DNA of 64,000 nt. It comes from CAYJLF01 sp964371055 (GTDB lineage: Bacteria; Eisenbacteria; RBG-16-71-46; CAIMUX01). A model generated the notes under the pieces. The model did no database searches. It was not told the DNA's origin and was given only the letters and a program-made list of their open reading frames with translations. Positions 32,914 to 41,928 of this stretch are shown here, one piece after another (within the stretch, counting starts at the first letter, position 1; each line of letters begins with the position of its first letter). The DNA is taken from contig CAYJLF010000011.1 in NCBI GenBank assembly GCA_964371055.1, positions 1 through 64,000 of the forward strand, in the 5' to 3' direction. The position numbers and the translations under genes were made by a program.

Positions 32914-35715
32914 CTACGCCGTGGAAGAGGCGATCGCCGTGCTCTGGGCGCGGATCGTGGCCTGCGCCGCCGCCAGGCGCGCGATCGGCACGCGGTACGG
33001 CGAGCAGCTCACATAGTCCAGCTTCGTACGATAGCAGAACTCGATCGACGCCGGATCACCCCCGTGCTCGCCGCAGATGCCGACCTTGAGGTCCCGCCGC
33101 GTGGCACGCCCCTTTTCGGTCGCCATGGTCACGAGCTGCCCCACGCCCCGCTGGTCGAGGGAGACGAAGGGATCGTGCGCCAGGATCTTCTCCTCCACGT
33201 ACTCACGCAGGAACTTGCCGGCGTCGTCGCGCGAGTAGCCAAACGTCATCTGGGTCAGGTCGTTCGTGCCGAAGGAGAAGAACTGGGCCTCTCCCGCCAC
33301 CTCGTCCGCGGTCAGGGCAGCCCGCGGGATCTCGATCATCGTGCCGACGAGGTAGGGGACCTCGACGCCGGTCTCGCGCCCGACTTCGCGCGCGACGCGG
33401 TCGACCACCGCCCGTTGGTGGCGGAACTCGGTCACATCGCCGACCAGCGGGATCATGATCTCCGGGAAGACCCGCACTCCTTCCTTGATCAGCCCGGCGG
33501 CCGCCTCGAGGATGGCGCGGGCCTGCATCGCGGTGATCTCGGGATAGGTGATCCCCAAGCGACACCCGCGGTGTCCGAGCATCGGGTTGAACTCGTGCAA
33601 CTCCTCGACCCGCCGGAGCAGCTGCTCCTTCTCCGCGATCAGCGCCGGATCTGCCTTGCGCTCGTGCAGCAACGCCACCTCGACCATCAGCTCCTCCCGC
33701 TTCGGCAGGAACTCGTGGAGCGGAGGATCGAGCGTCCGAATCGTTACCGGCAGCCCCTCCATCGCCTTCAGGATGCCGCGGAAGTCGTCCCGCTGGAACG
33801 GCAGGATGCGGGCGAGCGCCTCATCGAGCTTCGCTTGCGGCCCGGCCAGATCCTCCTCCGCCTGCCGCAGCCCGGCCGCGAGACGCTCTCTCCGCTCTCC
33901 CTGGGTCTCCTCCATCTCTCGCCGCAGCTTCTCGACCTGCGAGCGCACGCGCTTCGCGATCGGCGCATACATGATCATCTGCTGCACCCACGGCAGCCGC
34001 TCTTCCGCGAAGAACATGTGCTCCGTGCGGCAGAGGCCGATGCCCTGTGCGCCGAAGCGTCGCGCGGCCAGCGCGTCACGGGGAACGTCGGCGTTGGCGC
34101 GCACCCGGAGTCCGCGCAATTCATCCGCCCAGCCCATGAAGACCTTGAACTCGCCCGATTCCTCCGGCTCGAGCGTCGGGACCTGCCCCAGCAGCACCTC
34201 GCCGGTCGAGCCGTTCAGGGTGATGATCTCCCCCTTCTTCAGTACCCGATCACCGATGCGAACCGTGCCGGCGGCCTCCCGGATCTCCAGCGCGGAGCAG
34301 CCGGCCACGCAGCACTTCCCCATCCCGCGCGCCACGACCGCCGCGTGGGAGGTCATGCCGCCGGTGGCGGTCAGAATTCCCTGGGCGGCATCCATCCCGT
34401 GGATGTCATCCGGGTTGGTCTCGTTGCGCACGAGGACCACCTTGCGGTTCTGTGCCTTGAACTCCACCGCCTCGTCGGGATCGAAGACGATTTCGCCCAC
34501 GGCCGCGCCCGGCGAGGCGGCCAGGCCGCGCGCCAGGACCGTGACGGCCGCGTTCGGATCGATCCGCGGATGCAGAAGCTGGTCGAGGGCGGACGGTTCC
34601 ACCCGCAGGATCGCCTCCTCGCGGGTGATCAGCCCTTCACCCACCATCTCCACGGCGATCCGGATCGCGGCCTGGGTCGTCCGCTTGCCGGTCCGCGTCT
34701 GCAGCATGTAGAGGTGACTGTCCTCGATCGTGAACTCGAAGTCCTGCACGTCCCGGTAGTGCTGTTCCAGGCGGGTCGTGATCGCGCGAAGCTGGTCGTA
34801 GCACGCCTTCAGATCGCCCTCCAGTTCCGCGATCGGCTTGGGCGTCCGGATCCCGGCCACCACGTCCTCACCCTGGGCGTTGATGAGGTATTCGCCGTAG
34901 AACTCCTTCGCGCCCGTCGCAGGGTTGCGCGTGAACCCCACGCCGGTCCCGGAGGTCTTCCCCTTGTTGCCGAAGACCATCGCCTGGATGTTCACCGCCG
35001 TGCCGAGATTGTCGGCGATACCGTGCTGCTTCCGGTAGAAGATCGCACGATCGTTGTGCCACGAGCGGAAGACAGCGTCCCGGGCCAGGTCGAGTTGCGC
35101 CCGTGGATCCTGCGGAAACTCCTGGCCGGTGCGCTCGCGGATGAGCTTCTGGAACGCTCCGACGAGCCCCTGGAGGTCGTCTGCGGTCAGTTCGACGTCC
35201 GATGCGACCCCCCGGCGCTTCTTCAGCCCGCGGATCTCCTCCTCGAATGCGTCCTTCTCGATCCCCAGCACCACGCTGCCGAACATCGCGAGAAAGCGGC
35301 GGTACGAGTCCCAGGCAAACCGCGGGTTTCCCGTCGCCTCGGCGAGTCCGCGGGCCGCCTGGTCGTTGAGTCCCAGGTTCAGAATCGTATCCATCATCCC
35401 CGGCATGGAGAACTTCGCGCCGGACCGGACCGACACCAGAAGAGGGTCCTTGGGGTCGCCCAGACGGCGTCCCTGCAATTCCTCGAGGCGACGAAGCGCC
35501 TCCTCCTGTTGCGCCGCGACCTCGGGCGGGATCTTGCCACCGCTGGCGTAGTACTGGTTGCACGCCTCCGTCGTCACGGTGAACCCGGGAGGGACCGGCA
35601 CGCCGGCGTTGGTCATCTCCGCCAGTCCCGCGCCCTTGCCCCCGAGGACATCCTTCATCGCGCCGGTCCCTTCGGCCTTCCCTCCGCCGAAGAAGTAGAC
35701 ATACTTGCTGCTCAT
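32914..35715 (-). CDS. ppdK: pyruvate, phosphate dikinase
   Basis: 933-residue PPDK interconverting pyruvate + ATP + Pi and PEP + AMP + PPi. The N-terminal ATP-grasp half starts KYVYFFGGGKAEGTGAMKDVLGGKGAGLAEM, the mobile His domain carries the phospho-His in GGMTSHAAVVARGMGK, and the C-terminal PEP barrel shows FFSFGTNDLTQMTFGYSRDD and the catalytic Cys in GICGEHGGDP. Full length for the family. It has its own near-consensus promoter and an AGAGGGA site before ATG 35715. Confidence 0.97.
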   Translation of the reverse strand: MSSKYVYFFGGGKAEGTGAMKDVLGGKGAGLAEMTNAGVPVPPGFTVTTEACNQYYASGGKIPPEVAAQQEEALRRLEELQGRRLGDPKDPLLVSVRSGAKFSMPGMMDTILNLGLNDQAARGLAEATGNPRFAWDSYRRFLAMFGSVVLGIEKDAFEEEIRGLKKRRGVASDVELTADDLQGLVGAFQKLIRERTGQEFPQDPRAQLDLARDAVFRSWHNDRAIFYRKQHGIADNLGTAVNIQAMVFGNKGKTSGTGVGFTRNPATGAKEFYGEYLINAQGEDVVAGIRTPKPIAELEGDLKACYDQLRAITTRLEQHYRDVQDFEFTIEDSHLYMLQTRTGKRTTQAAIRIAVEMVGEGLITREEAILRVEPSALDQLLHPRIDPNAAVTVLARGLAASPGAAVGEIVFDPDEAVEFKAQNRKVVLVRNETNPDDIHGMDAAQGILTATGGMTSHAAVVARGMGKCCVAGCSALEIREAAGTVRIGDRVLKKGEIITLNGSTGEVLLGQVPTLEPEESGEFKVFMGWADELRGLRVRANADVPRDALAARRFGAQGIGLCRTEHMFFAEERLPWVQQMIMYAPIAKRVRSQVEKLRREMEETQGERRERLAAGLRQAEEDLAGPQAKLDEALARILPFQRDDFRGILKAMEGLPVTIRTLDPPLHEFLPKREELMVEVALLHERKADPALIAEKEQLLRRVEELHEFNPMLGHRGCRLGITYPEITAMQARAILEAAAGLIKEGVRVFPEIMIPLVGDVTEFRHQRAVVDRVAREVGRETGVEVPYLVGTMIEIPRAALTADEVAGEAQFFSFGTNDLTQMTFGYSRDDAGKFLREYVEEKILAHDPFVSLDQRGVGQLVTMATEKGRATRRDLKVGICGEHGGDPASIEFCYRTKLDYVSCSPYRVPIARLAAAQATIRAQSTAIASSTA

Positions 35716-35772
35716 CCTGTCCCTCTGCTTTCTGGTTCGGGACGATCACGCCCCCGCTCAACACAAAGGAGG

Positions 35773-35800
35773 AGTATACCCCGGTCCGCGCTCGGGTCAA
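35773..35800 (-). promoter_or_regulatory. sigma70 promoter of ppdK
   Basis: TTGACC (35800-35795), 16-nt spacer, TATACT (35778-35773) on the minus strand, placing the start near 35766 and giving a leader of about 50 nt. One of the best promoter matches in the window. Confidence 0.75.
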
Positions 35801-36041
35801 GGCGGCGGGGCGGAACGAAAGCCGGAGCATCGGGGCTCGATCCACGGCCGGTAGTCAGGCCGGGACGGCACGCCGCCAGCGGGGCGACCCGCACCGGGAG
35901 CGCGCACCGATCGGGCGGTAGGGATGAGGTGAAGAGGCCGACCGCCCTCGGGCCATCTGCCTCCTGCCGTCTGCTCGGCAACCTCGACGGCGCGGTCGCG
36001 GTCATCGACCCGCGGGGCCCGTCATCCTGGTTGCGCTCGCG
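35801..36041. other. intergenic stretch without a supported gene
   Basis: Apart from the ppdK promoter, the 326-bp gap between ppdK and the WD40 gene holds only short open frames with GC-driven composition. A minus-strand ATG with a GGAGG nearby (around 35960) leads to an Arg/Pro-rich frame that runs into ppdK; I do not call it. Confidence 0.4.
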
Positions 36042-37916
36042 CTAGAGAATCACCGTGAAGTATCCCTGCTCGACCTCCCCGGGCTGGCCATCCCGGCCCC
36101 GGGTCTCGACCTGGTAGACATAGACCCCCGAGGCCACGCGGCGTCCGGCCGAGTTGTGGAAGTCCCACTCCGCAGCATCGCGCGACTCGCCGTACCGACC
36201 CGGACCGTGCTCGATCACCCGCACGAGATCGCCGCCGACGGTGTAGATCCTGATGATCGCGCTTTCCGGCAGATGGCGGAACTCCACGTGTGGAACCCCG
36301 GCCAGCTCCCAGGCTACCTTGCCGATCTCGTACGGGTTGGGGACGACCTCGACCGCTCCCAGGAGCGGCTTCGCGCGGCGCGCGGGAGCCTCCGCGATGA
36401 TCGCGACCGGCGGACCACCCGGCTCCTCGCGATAGAATCCGTTTTGGACCGCTTCAGCACCATCCGGGAAAACCGGGAAAACGGCCCCTTCCAGATAACG
36501 CAGATCGAACCGGGTGATGCTGTAGAAGTAAGGCACGCCGTTGGGCGGCCCCGCGATGACCATCTCATCCGGAAGCGTCGGAGTCGACCCGGGCATCTGC
36601 GGATTCTGCCGGGCAATGATCGAGTCGGGATCGCAGAATGCGCGGGTCTCGCCGCGGAAGGTCCAGGTGGAGTCGCTGTAGTTGTAGATCCGCATCAACA
36701 TCCGGTCGCCCGGATCAGGGGTCGGACTTCGCCAGACCATGTAACCCCCGAAGCAGCTCTCCTGATCGGCGCCGGGCTGACAGATCCCGGCGCGAACCAC
36801 CGTCACCCGTCCGTTCGCGTCGCCGATGAGGGAGCGAACTCCATCGGAGGCCAGAACGTAGGTCGTGACGCTGACGCCGGGCCCGGTCAGCACCTGTTCG
36901 GCGCGGTACTCCTGCCCGTCGGCCCCGGAGTGAAGCGCCAGCACTCCGTCGGAATGCATGACGAACAGGAGGCGTCCAAAGGGTGGCGAGAGCGCCACGC
37001 GGGGCTGCGGGGTCCCGGTCTCCACCGACGCCAGATGCGTGCCGGTCGCGACGTCCCACAGGTTCACGCGGCCGGCTTCATCGCTGGTCGTGATCCGCCG
37101 CTTGTCTCGCGAGAACGCGATCGACTCGATCGACCCGCTGTGTTGCTGCAGGCGACGAATGGGTCCCTGGGGCGGGGTCTGGATGTCATAGACCCGGACT
37201 TCGCTGGCGGCCGACCGGGTCCCGACCGCGACGAGCGTCCGGTCGAGCGGCATCGCGAGGGCGCTGGACGCGCCCCCGACCACGCCAATCGCGTAGCCGG
37301 GGCCGAGCAGGCGCCCCGGTCCGGCCCACACGCGCAACGTGTCATCCACTCCGATGGAAACGAAACGGAGATCGGTGGTGTCACGGATCCCGGGAAAGAA
37401 GAGGAGACTTCGCACCGGCACACCACTGGCCACGGTCACCGGCACGCGCGCGCCGTCCAGCCGCCACATCACGATCCGGCCGTCGTCCAAACCTGCCATG
37501 ACGCGACGGTCGGAACCGTGCAGCGAGACGGCGGTCAGTTGCGCACCCGGGGGAATCGGGAGGTCTCCGAGGACGACCTGGTCGGTGCGACGCCACCAAC
37601 GCAGGGCGGTCTCTCCCTCCGCGTAGGAGATCACTTCGCTGGATGGGCTGTTGACCAGCAACTGGACGACTCTGTGCCCCGGCAGATGGATCGTTTCGAC
37701 AGTCGCCTCGCGGCGGAGGACCGTGTTCCCGTTGAACACCGGATCGTCCGGCGAGTCCGGTTGCCAGGTCAGCTCGATCTTCCGGCTGCCGATGGTCGGC
37801 GGTACGTCGAAGACGGTTGCTCCGGCCATCTCCCACCCGAGGCAGAGGACCGCCAGGATCGCGATCGACGCCACCCGGCCACCCCACCCATCGCAATCCT
37901 GCGCCCGCTTCTTCAT
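36042..37916 (-). CDS. exported WD40-repeat protein with C-terminal sorting-like domain
   Basis: 624 residues. Signal peptide (VASIAILAVLCLGWEMAGA), a beta-propeller of WD40-like repeats at about 90-360 (for example SGSIESIAFSRDKRRITTSD ... AGRVNLWDVATGTHLASVET), then an Ig/FlgD-like C-terminus (VVPNPYEIGKVAWELAGVPH ... IIRIYTVGGDLVRVIEHGPG ... GRRVASGVYVYQVET). A secreted or surface scaffold is likely, with no enzyme motif. It is the third gene of a run with two lipoproteins (gaps of 75 and 42 bp) probably driven by the promoter at 41895-41924. Confidence 0.8.
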   Translation of the reverse strand: MKKRAQDCDGWGGRVASIAILAVLCLGWEMAGATVFDVPPTIGSRKIELTWQPDSPDDPVFNGNTVLRREATVETIHLPGHRVVQLLVNSPSSEVISYAEGETALRWWRRTDQVVLGDLPIPPGAQLTAVSLHGSDRRVMAGLDDGRIVMWRLDGARVPVTVASGVPVRSLLFFPGIRDTTDLRFVSIGVDDTLRVWAGPGRLLGPGYAIGVVGGASSALAMPLDRTLVAVGTRSAASEVRVYDIQTPPQGPIRRLQQHSGSIESIAFSRDKRRITTSDEAGRVNLWDVATGTHLASVETGTPQPRVALSPPFGRLLFVMHSDGVLALHSGADGQEYRAEQVLTGPGVSVTTYVLASDGVRSLIGDANGRVTVVRAGICQPGADQESCFGGYMVWRSPTPDPGDRMLMRIYNYSDSTWTFRGETRAFCDPDSIIARQNPQMPGSTPTLPDEMVIAGPPNGVPYFYSITRFDLRYLEGAVFPVFPDGAEAVQNGFYREEPGGPPVAIIAEAPARRAKPLLGAVEVVPNPYEIGKVAWELAGVPHVEFRHLPESAIIRIYTVGGDLVRVIEHGPGRYGESRDAAEWDFHNSAGRRVASGVYVYQVETRGRDGQPGEVEQGYFTVIL

Positions 37917-37991
37917 CCTTGTCTCCGTATCCGTGATCCTGAGGTTCTGCGCGCCGTCCGACCGCTGCGGGCCGGCGTCCCGGCCCGCCGA

Positions 37992-40148
37992 CTACTGATC
38001 GCGACCGGTGACCATCCAGTTCACCGCGGCCGTCCCCGCGTCCATCATTCGCTGGGCGTCGAACCAGTACGGCTGGAAGTTGTACCAGATCACGCGCCCG
38101 TGCTGCGTGCCAGCGATCGTGTCGGCCGCCGTCGACTGGTATCGCATTGCAACGATGGCGCCGCGGCTGGGCGAGATCACGTCCTCGCATCCCGCGATCG
38201 CCCGGTCCCAGGTCTCGGCCGCATAGAGAGAATCCAGCCCCTCGAACCGCAGCAACTCCTGGTTGAGCCCGAACTGGTGCCCTTCCCAGCTCCCGATGCC
38301 ACCCAGGTACTTTCCGCCGACGATCTCCTCCGGATTCCACTTCCGCAGGTCGAGTTGCAGATCCGGATAGGATGGATGCATCGACCGCGCACCGACAATC
38401 CCGCTCGTCGGCTCGTAGCAGGTGCCCCCCTGCTGGGCCGTCGATGAGACCACCAGATTTCGCATGTACATGAAGCGGTAGTAGATGTAGTTGCGCCCGG
38501 TCAGGTCGGTTTCGTCGGGCGGCTCGAATGGATGCTGGAAATTGACCCGATTGGAGGCCGCCAACTGTCCCCCGAAAAGGAACAGCCGACCGCCGGCGCC
38601 GAGGAACGCCGTGAGAGTCGTGTTGGTCGAACCACTCTGATCGCGGCGCCCGAGGCCGGTGTTGGCGTTGCTGCCTCGCTGCACGCTGTAGCAGATGTGC
38701 TGGTAGTCGGCGACGTCCGTGAGGGCCATCACGCGGGGGGAGCCTGTCTCGGCCCCGTTCGGCTGCCGCGTGTAGTGATTGTACCGGTCTACGGTGCCGT
38801 AGTCGTGGAGCCGCCGCAGCAGGGCATTCTCGATAAAGTCATCGTGTTGCGCATCGGACGGGTTCGACGTCTGGTAGATGGCGTCATCGACCACGAGGGC
38901 GAACTTCGAGAACGTGAAGGCGATGACCCGCATCTTGATGATACACCGCCGCGTCGAAGTGCGGTTGTCGCTGACATCCCGCATCAGAATGTAGAAGAAG
39001 TGGGTGGTCCCGGCATCCTCCGGCGTGAAGGTGATCGGGAACTGCAGCGCCTTCCACTTGCCCCAGCCGACCCAGCCCCCGCGGCCCTGCGGATCCCGGA
39101 GGGACTCGTCGTCCGGGTCGGGAATGTCGAGCGCATAGTTCACGTTGCCCGGTTGCGAGCCGTAATAGGCAGCATCGCCGGTCCAGGAGAACCGGATCGA
39201 CTGACCGGACGGCACATCCAGCTCCCAGGTGTCTCCGGTGTTGCCGGGGAACCGGTAGCTGCCGAGCTTCGGTTCGTTCACCGTCACGAACGGCTGGGAC
39301 GCCTCCGGCGTCACCGCGAACCCCAGCATGTTGCGGCTCGACTCCAGCAGAGGCTCTACCGCGCCGGCCTCGTCGATGGCGCGCACACCGAAAACGAAAC
39401 TCTCGCCGATCGGCAGGTCCCGAAGCGTGATGGTGCGGATCCCCTCCGGCACGCGGATCCACTTCTTCTTCGAGCCGACGCCGAGCGTGTCGAGCTCGTT
39501 GTCTCCGTTGCGCAGGACCTGGCGCATCACCTCGTCCGGGCTCAGCGGGTCGCCGAGCTTCGCCAGTTTGTACTCGTAATAGACCGGCGTCTGCTCCGGC
39601 TGGGACGAATCGATGTCCTCGCCGACCCACTGGATCACGAAGGTCCGCTGGAGCTGGACCGGCCTCGAGAGCACCCGGAGGTCCGGGAAGGTAATCCTCG
39701 TCTCGGGCGCGATGGTGCGGGCATTGAACAACCGGCGGTCCGGAGCCGAGACTCCGGCCTCGTTGTCGACGGCACGGATGTAGAAGGTGTGCCAGTCGGT
39801 GAAGAGCGAGTCCGACCCCGGCCTCTGCGTGGCGGCGCCGAAGTTGAAGCGAGCGTTAAACCCCACCGTATCGCGCCAGGCGCGCTCGCTGATCGTGTCG
39901 TCCACCGCCCACTGGTAGAGCTCGATGCTGCCGTCGACATCGCTACCGCTCCAGAAGAACTGGACGCGGTAGTCCACGCCGCCGGGGTCCGGAGTCATGG
40001 CACCGCCGGTGATCCGGACCGAGGGGCGCATGTTCGCGACCTGGGTTCCCTTTTCCTTATCATCCGGGATGAGCAGGCAACCGGCCAGAAGGACCGTGGC
40101 CAGGCCGACGAGGGCCAGCCGGGTCCACGTGCCGCGCAGTATGGTCAT
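37992..40148 (-). CDS. large surface lipoprotein, paralogous to the gene upstream
   Basis: 718 residues. Lipoprotein signal with LLAGC (Cys at about 24). An N-terminal Ig/fibronectin-like module VQFFWSGSDVDGSIELYQWA followed by FYIRAVDNEAGVSAPDRR is shared with the next gene upstream. Further beta modules follow (SIRFSWTGDAAYYGSQPGNV), then a C-terminal alpha/beta region (FSKFALVVDDAIYQTSNPSD ... FLGAGGRLFLFGGQLA) that resembles DUF4350 or amidotransferase-like folds. It is probably tethered to the outer membrane. Function unknown. Confidence 0.75.
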   Translation of the reverse strand: MTILRGTWTRLALVGLATVLLAGCLLIPDDKEKGTQVANMRPSVRITGGAMTPDPGGVDYRVQFFWSGSDVDGSIELYQWAVDDTISERAWRDTVGFNARFNFGAATQRPGSDSLFTDWHTFYIRAVDNEAGVSAPDRRLFNARTIAPETRITFPDLRVLSRPVQLQRTFVIQWVGEDIDSSQPEQTPVYYEYKLAKLGDPLSPDEVMRQVLRNGDNELDTLGVGSKKKWIRVPEGIRTITLRDLPIGESFVFGVRAIDEAGAVEPLLESSRNMLGFAVTPEASQPFVTVNEPKLGSYRFPGNTGDTWELDVPSGQSIRFSWTGDAAYYGSQPGNVNYALDIPDPDDESLRDPQGRGGWVGWGKWKALQFPITFTPEDAGTTHFFYILMRDVSDNRTSTRRCIIKMRVIAFTFSKFALVVDDAIYQTSNPSDAQHDDFIENALLRRLHDYGTVDRYNHYTRQPNGAETGSPRVMALTDVADYQHICYSVQRGSNANTGLGRRDQSGSTNTTLTAFLGAGGRLFLFGGQLAASNRVNFQHPFEPPDETDLTGRNYIYYRFMYMRNLVVSSTAQQGGTCYEPTSGIVGARSMHPSYPDLQLDLRKWNPEEIVGGKYLGGIGSWEGHQFGLNQELLRFEGLDSLYAAETWDRAIAGCEDVISPSRGAIVAMRYQSTAADTIAGTQHGRVIWYNFQPYWFDAQRMMDAGTAAVNWMVTGRDQ

Positions 40149-40190
40149 GGCGATACTCCCATTCTCCGGGTGGGCCGGACGGCCCGGCGC

Positions 40191-41855
40191 CTACTGCAGG
40201 CGGAACCGGACGACGTAGTCCTTTTCGCGCGCGCCGTATCGCGACGCGTCGGTACCGCTCGGGTTCCATCGTTCCCGGGCCACGATCCGAAGGACGTACT
40301 CGCCGGGGACGAACGCCTGGCCGCTCCGCAGAGAGACCGCCGCGCCGGAACCAACCCACTGCGCGACCGGCTGGCCGTCGATCTCATCCGCTCGCAGTCC
40401 CGGCTTCCAGTCCGAGAAGAGCACTTCCTGTCCGACCGCGCCGTTGGGGAGGGGATACTGGTCGAACTTGTACTTGAACTCCAGGTAGAGCTGCACCGGA
40501 ACGAAGTCGGGATCGAGGGCCGCGAACGCGACGCGCATCGTGTCGACCGTCGGAGCCGGGCGCGGAGGCAGCGGATAGGTCGCGCCGTTCAACGGGCGCT
40601 GCCAGCGCGAGATCCCCGCGAAGGTCCACTCGGAGACGAACCGGGCCGCCTGGTTGACCGCGAACCGGATCGTGTCCGGAGTGCCATCCCACCGCTCCAG
40701 ACCATCCAGGCTGCGAGCCATGAGGAGATACTCGCCGGAGATCCCGAAGTTGATCGTCGACTCGAAGCTGCCGTCCTCGCCGAGCGGGTTCCAGAAGGCC
40801 GCGTCCTTCACCAGCCGCGCCTCCCGTGCCGTGATGAGGTGCGGCGCATCGGGATCGATGGCTACGACCTTCGCCCGGAGCAGGACACCGAACGAGGTCA
40901 TCGGCAGAGTGTCACCCTCTGCGTACGACAGATACTCGCCGTCGGGGCCGGTGGTGCTGGCGGTGAACACCTCGACCGAGTCGGCCTCGCCCGGCAGCAG
41001 AGCCCGCGAGAAGTAGGTTCGGGGATCGAGGTTCCAGACGAAGGTCCGGATCGCGGGATCGAGTCCCGCCAGCCCGGCATCGTCCCGGGCGCGGACCCGC
41101 ATCTCGTAGACTCCGCTCTTCAACTGCGCCGCGGCGTAGGTGCGCACCGTGTCGCGGGGGCCGGACCGGACCCAATCGAACTCGATGGGGCTCATCTTGT
41201 AGTCGAAACCCTGGACGGTGCCGACCGGGATGACCTCCCCTTCCGGAGTCAGGGCCCGATCGCAGTCGGCGCCGTTCCAGGCGAATCGTACTCCCCAGCC
41301 GGAAGGAATCGTGTCCGAGGGGGCGAGGGAACTGGTCGAGGTGATCGGGCTGGTCTCGCCTCCCGGCCCCTCCCCGACGGCCTCGGTGAACCAGGTTGTC
41401 GGCACACAGCTGTTGCGCACCGTGAAGAACGTGAAGGCCGGCGTCGGATCCCGTTTCGCCTCGTTGTCGATCGCCCGGAGGTAGAACCGATGGCCGAGCA
41501 CCTCACGGTTCTCATCGACGGTAAAGACGAAGGTGCTATCCGTACGGGAGGTGTAGGTCCAGACGATATCCTCGCCCGGAAGCGAGTCGGTGATCGCCCA
41601 CTCATACCCCACCACCGCTCCGTCGATGTCGTACCCGGCCCAGAAGAGCTGGAGCCGGTAGAAGGACGAGGTGCTGTCGCCGGGCACGCCGGTCAGCACG
41701 GTTTCGGGCGCGCGGTTCCGATCGATCGGGGCGGACGACTGCTCCCGGCAACCAGAAGCGAACCCCCCGATCAGGACCAGGATGAGAAGGAGGAGAGAAA
41801 CGAACGAGGTCCAACCCGCCGCCGCACTCCGGCTAGGGCGCTGAGGCTCCATCAT
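40191..41855 (-). CDS. surface lipoprotein with Ig-like modules
   Basis: 554 residues. Signal peptide with lipobox IGGFASGC (Cys about 36). The first module (APETVLTGVPGDSTSSFYRL, FWAGYDIDGAVVGYEWAITD, FYLRAIDNEAKRDPTPAFTF) parallels that of the downstream lipoprotein, so the two are paralogous in their N-terminal parts. Two more such modules follow. No catalytic motif is seen. It is the first gene of the lipoprotein-lipoprotein-WD40 run, with a TTGACA-N18-TAGATT promoter 33 bases before its ATG. Confidence 0.75.
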   Translation of the reverse strand: MMEPQRPSRSAAAGWTSFVSLLLLILVLIGGFASGCREQSSAPIDRNRAPETVLTGVPGDSTSSFYRLQLFWAGYDIDGAVVGYEWAITDSLPGEDIVWTYTSRTDSTFVFTVDENREVLGHRFYLRAIDNEAKRDPTPAFTFFTVRNSCVPTTWFTEAVGEGPGGETSPITSTSSLAPSDTIPSGWGVRFAWNGADCDRALTPEGEVIPVGTVQGFDYKMSPIEFDWVRSGPRDTVRTYAAAQLKSGVYEMRVRARDDAGLAGLDPAIRTFVWNLDPRTYFSRALLPGEADSVEVFTASTTGPDGEYLSYAEGDTLPMTSFGVLLRAKVVAIDPDAPHLITAREARLVKDAAFWNPLGEDGSFESTINFGISGEYLLMARSLDGLERWDGTPDTIRFAVNQAARFVSEWTFAGISRWQRPLNGATYPLPPRPAPTVDTMRVAFAALDPDFVPVQLYLEFKYKFDQYPLPNGAVGQEVLFSDWKPGLRADEIDGQPVAQWVGSGAAVSLRSGQAFVPGEYVLRIVARERWNPSGTDASRYGAREKDYVVRFRLQ

Positions 41856-41894
41856 GTACCCCCCGAACCCGACTGCCCATACCCCGACAGCCGC

Positions 41895-41924
41895 AATCTA
41901 GCATCCACTTACGCGAGGTGTCAA
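41895..41924 (-). promoter_or_regulatory. sigma70 promoter of the lipoprotein run
   Basis: TTGACA (41924-41919), 18-nt spacer, TAGATT (41900-41895) on the minus strand, start near 41888. The -35 lies just downstream of the glycosyltransferase gene's stop codon (41931-41929). Confidence 0.75.
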
Positions 41925-41928
41925 TTCC

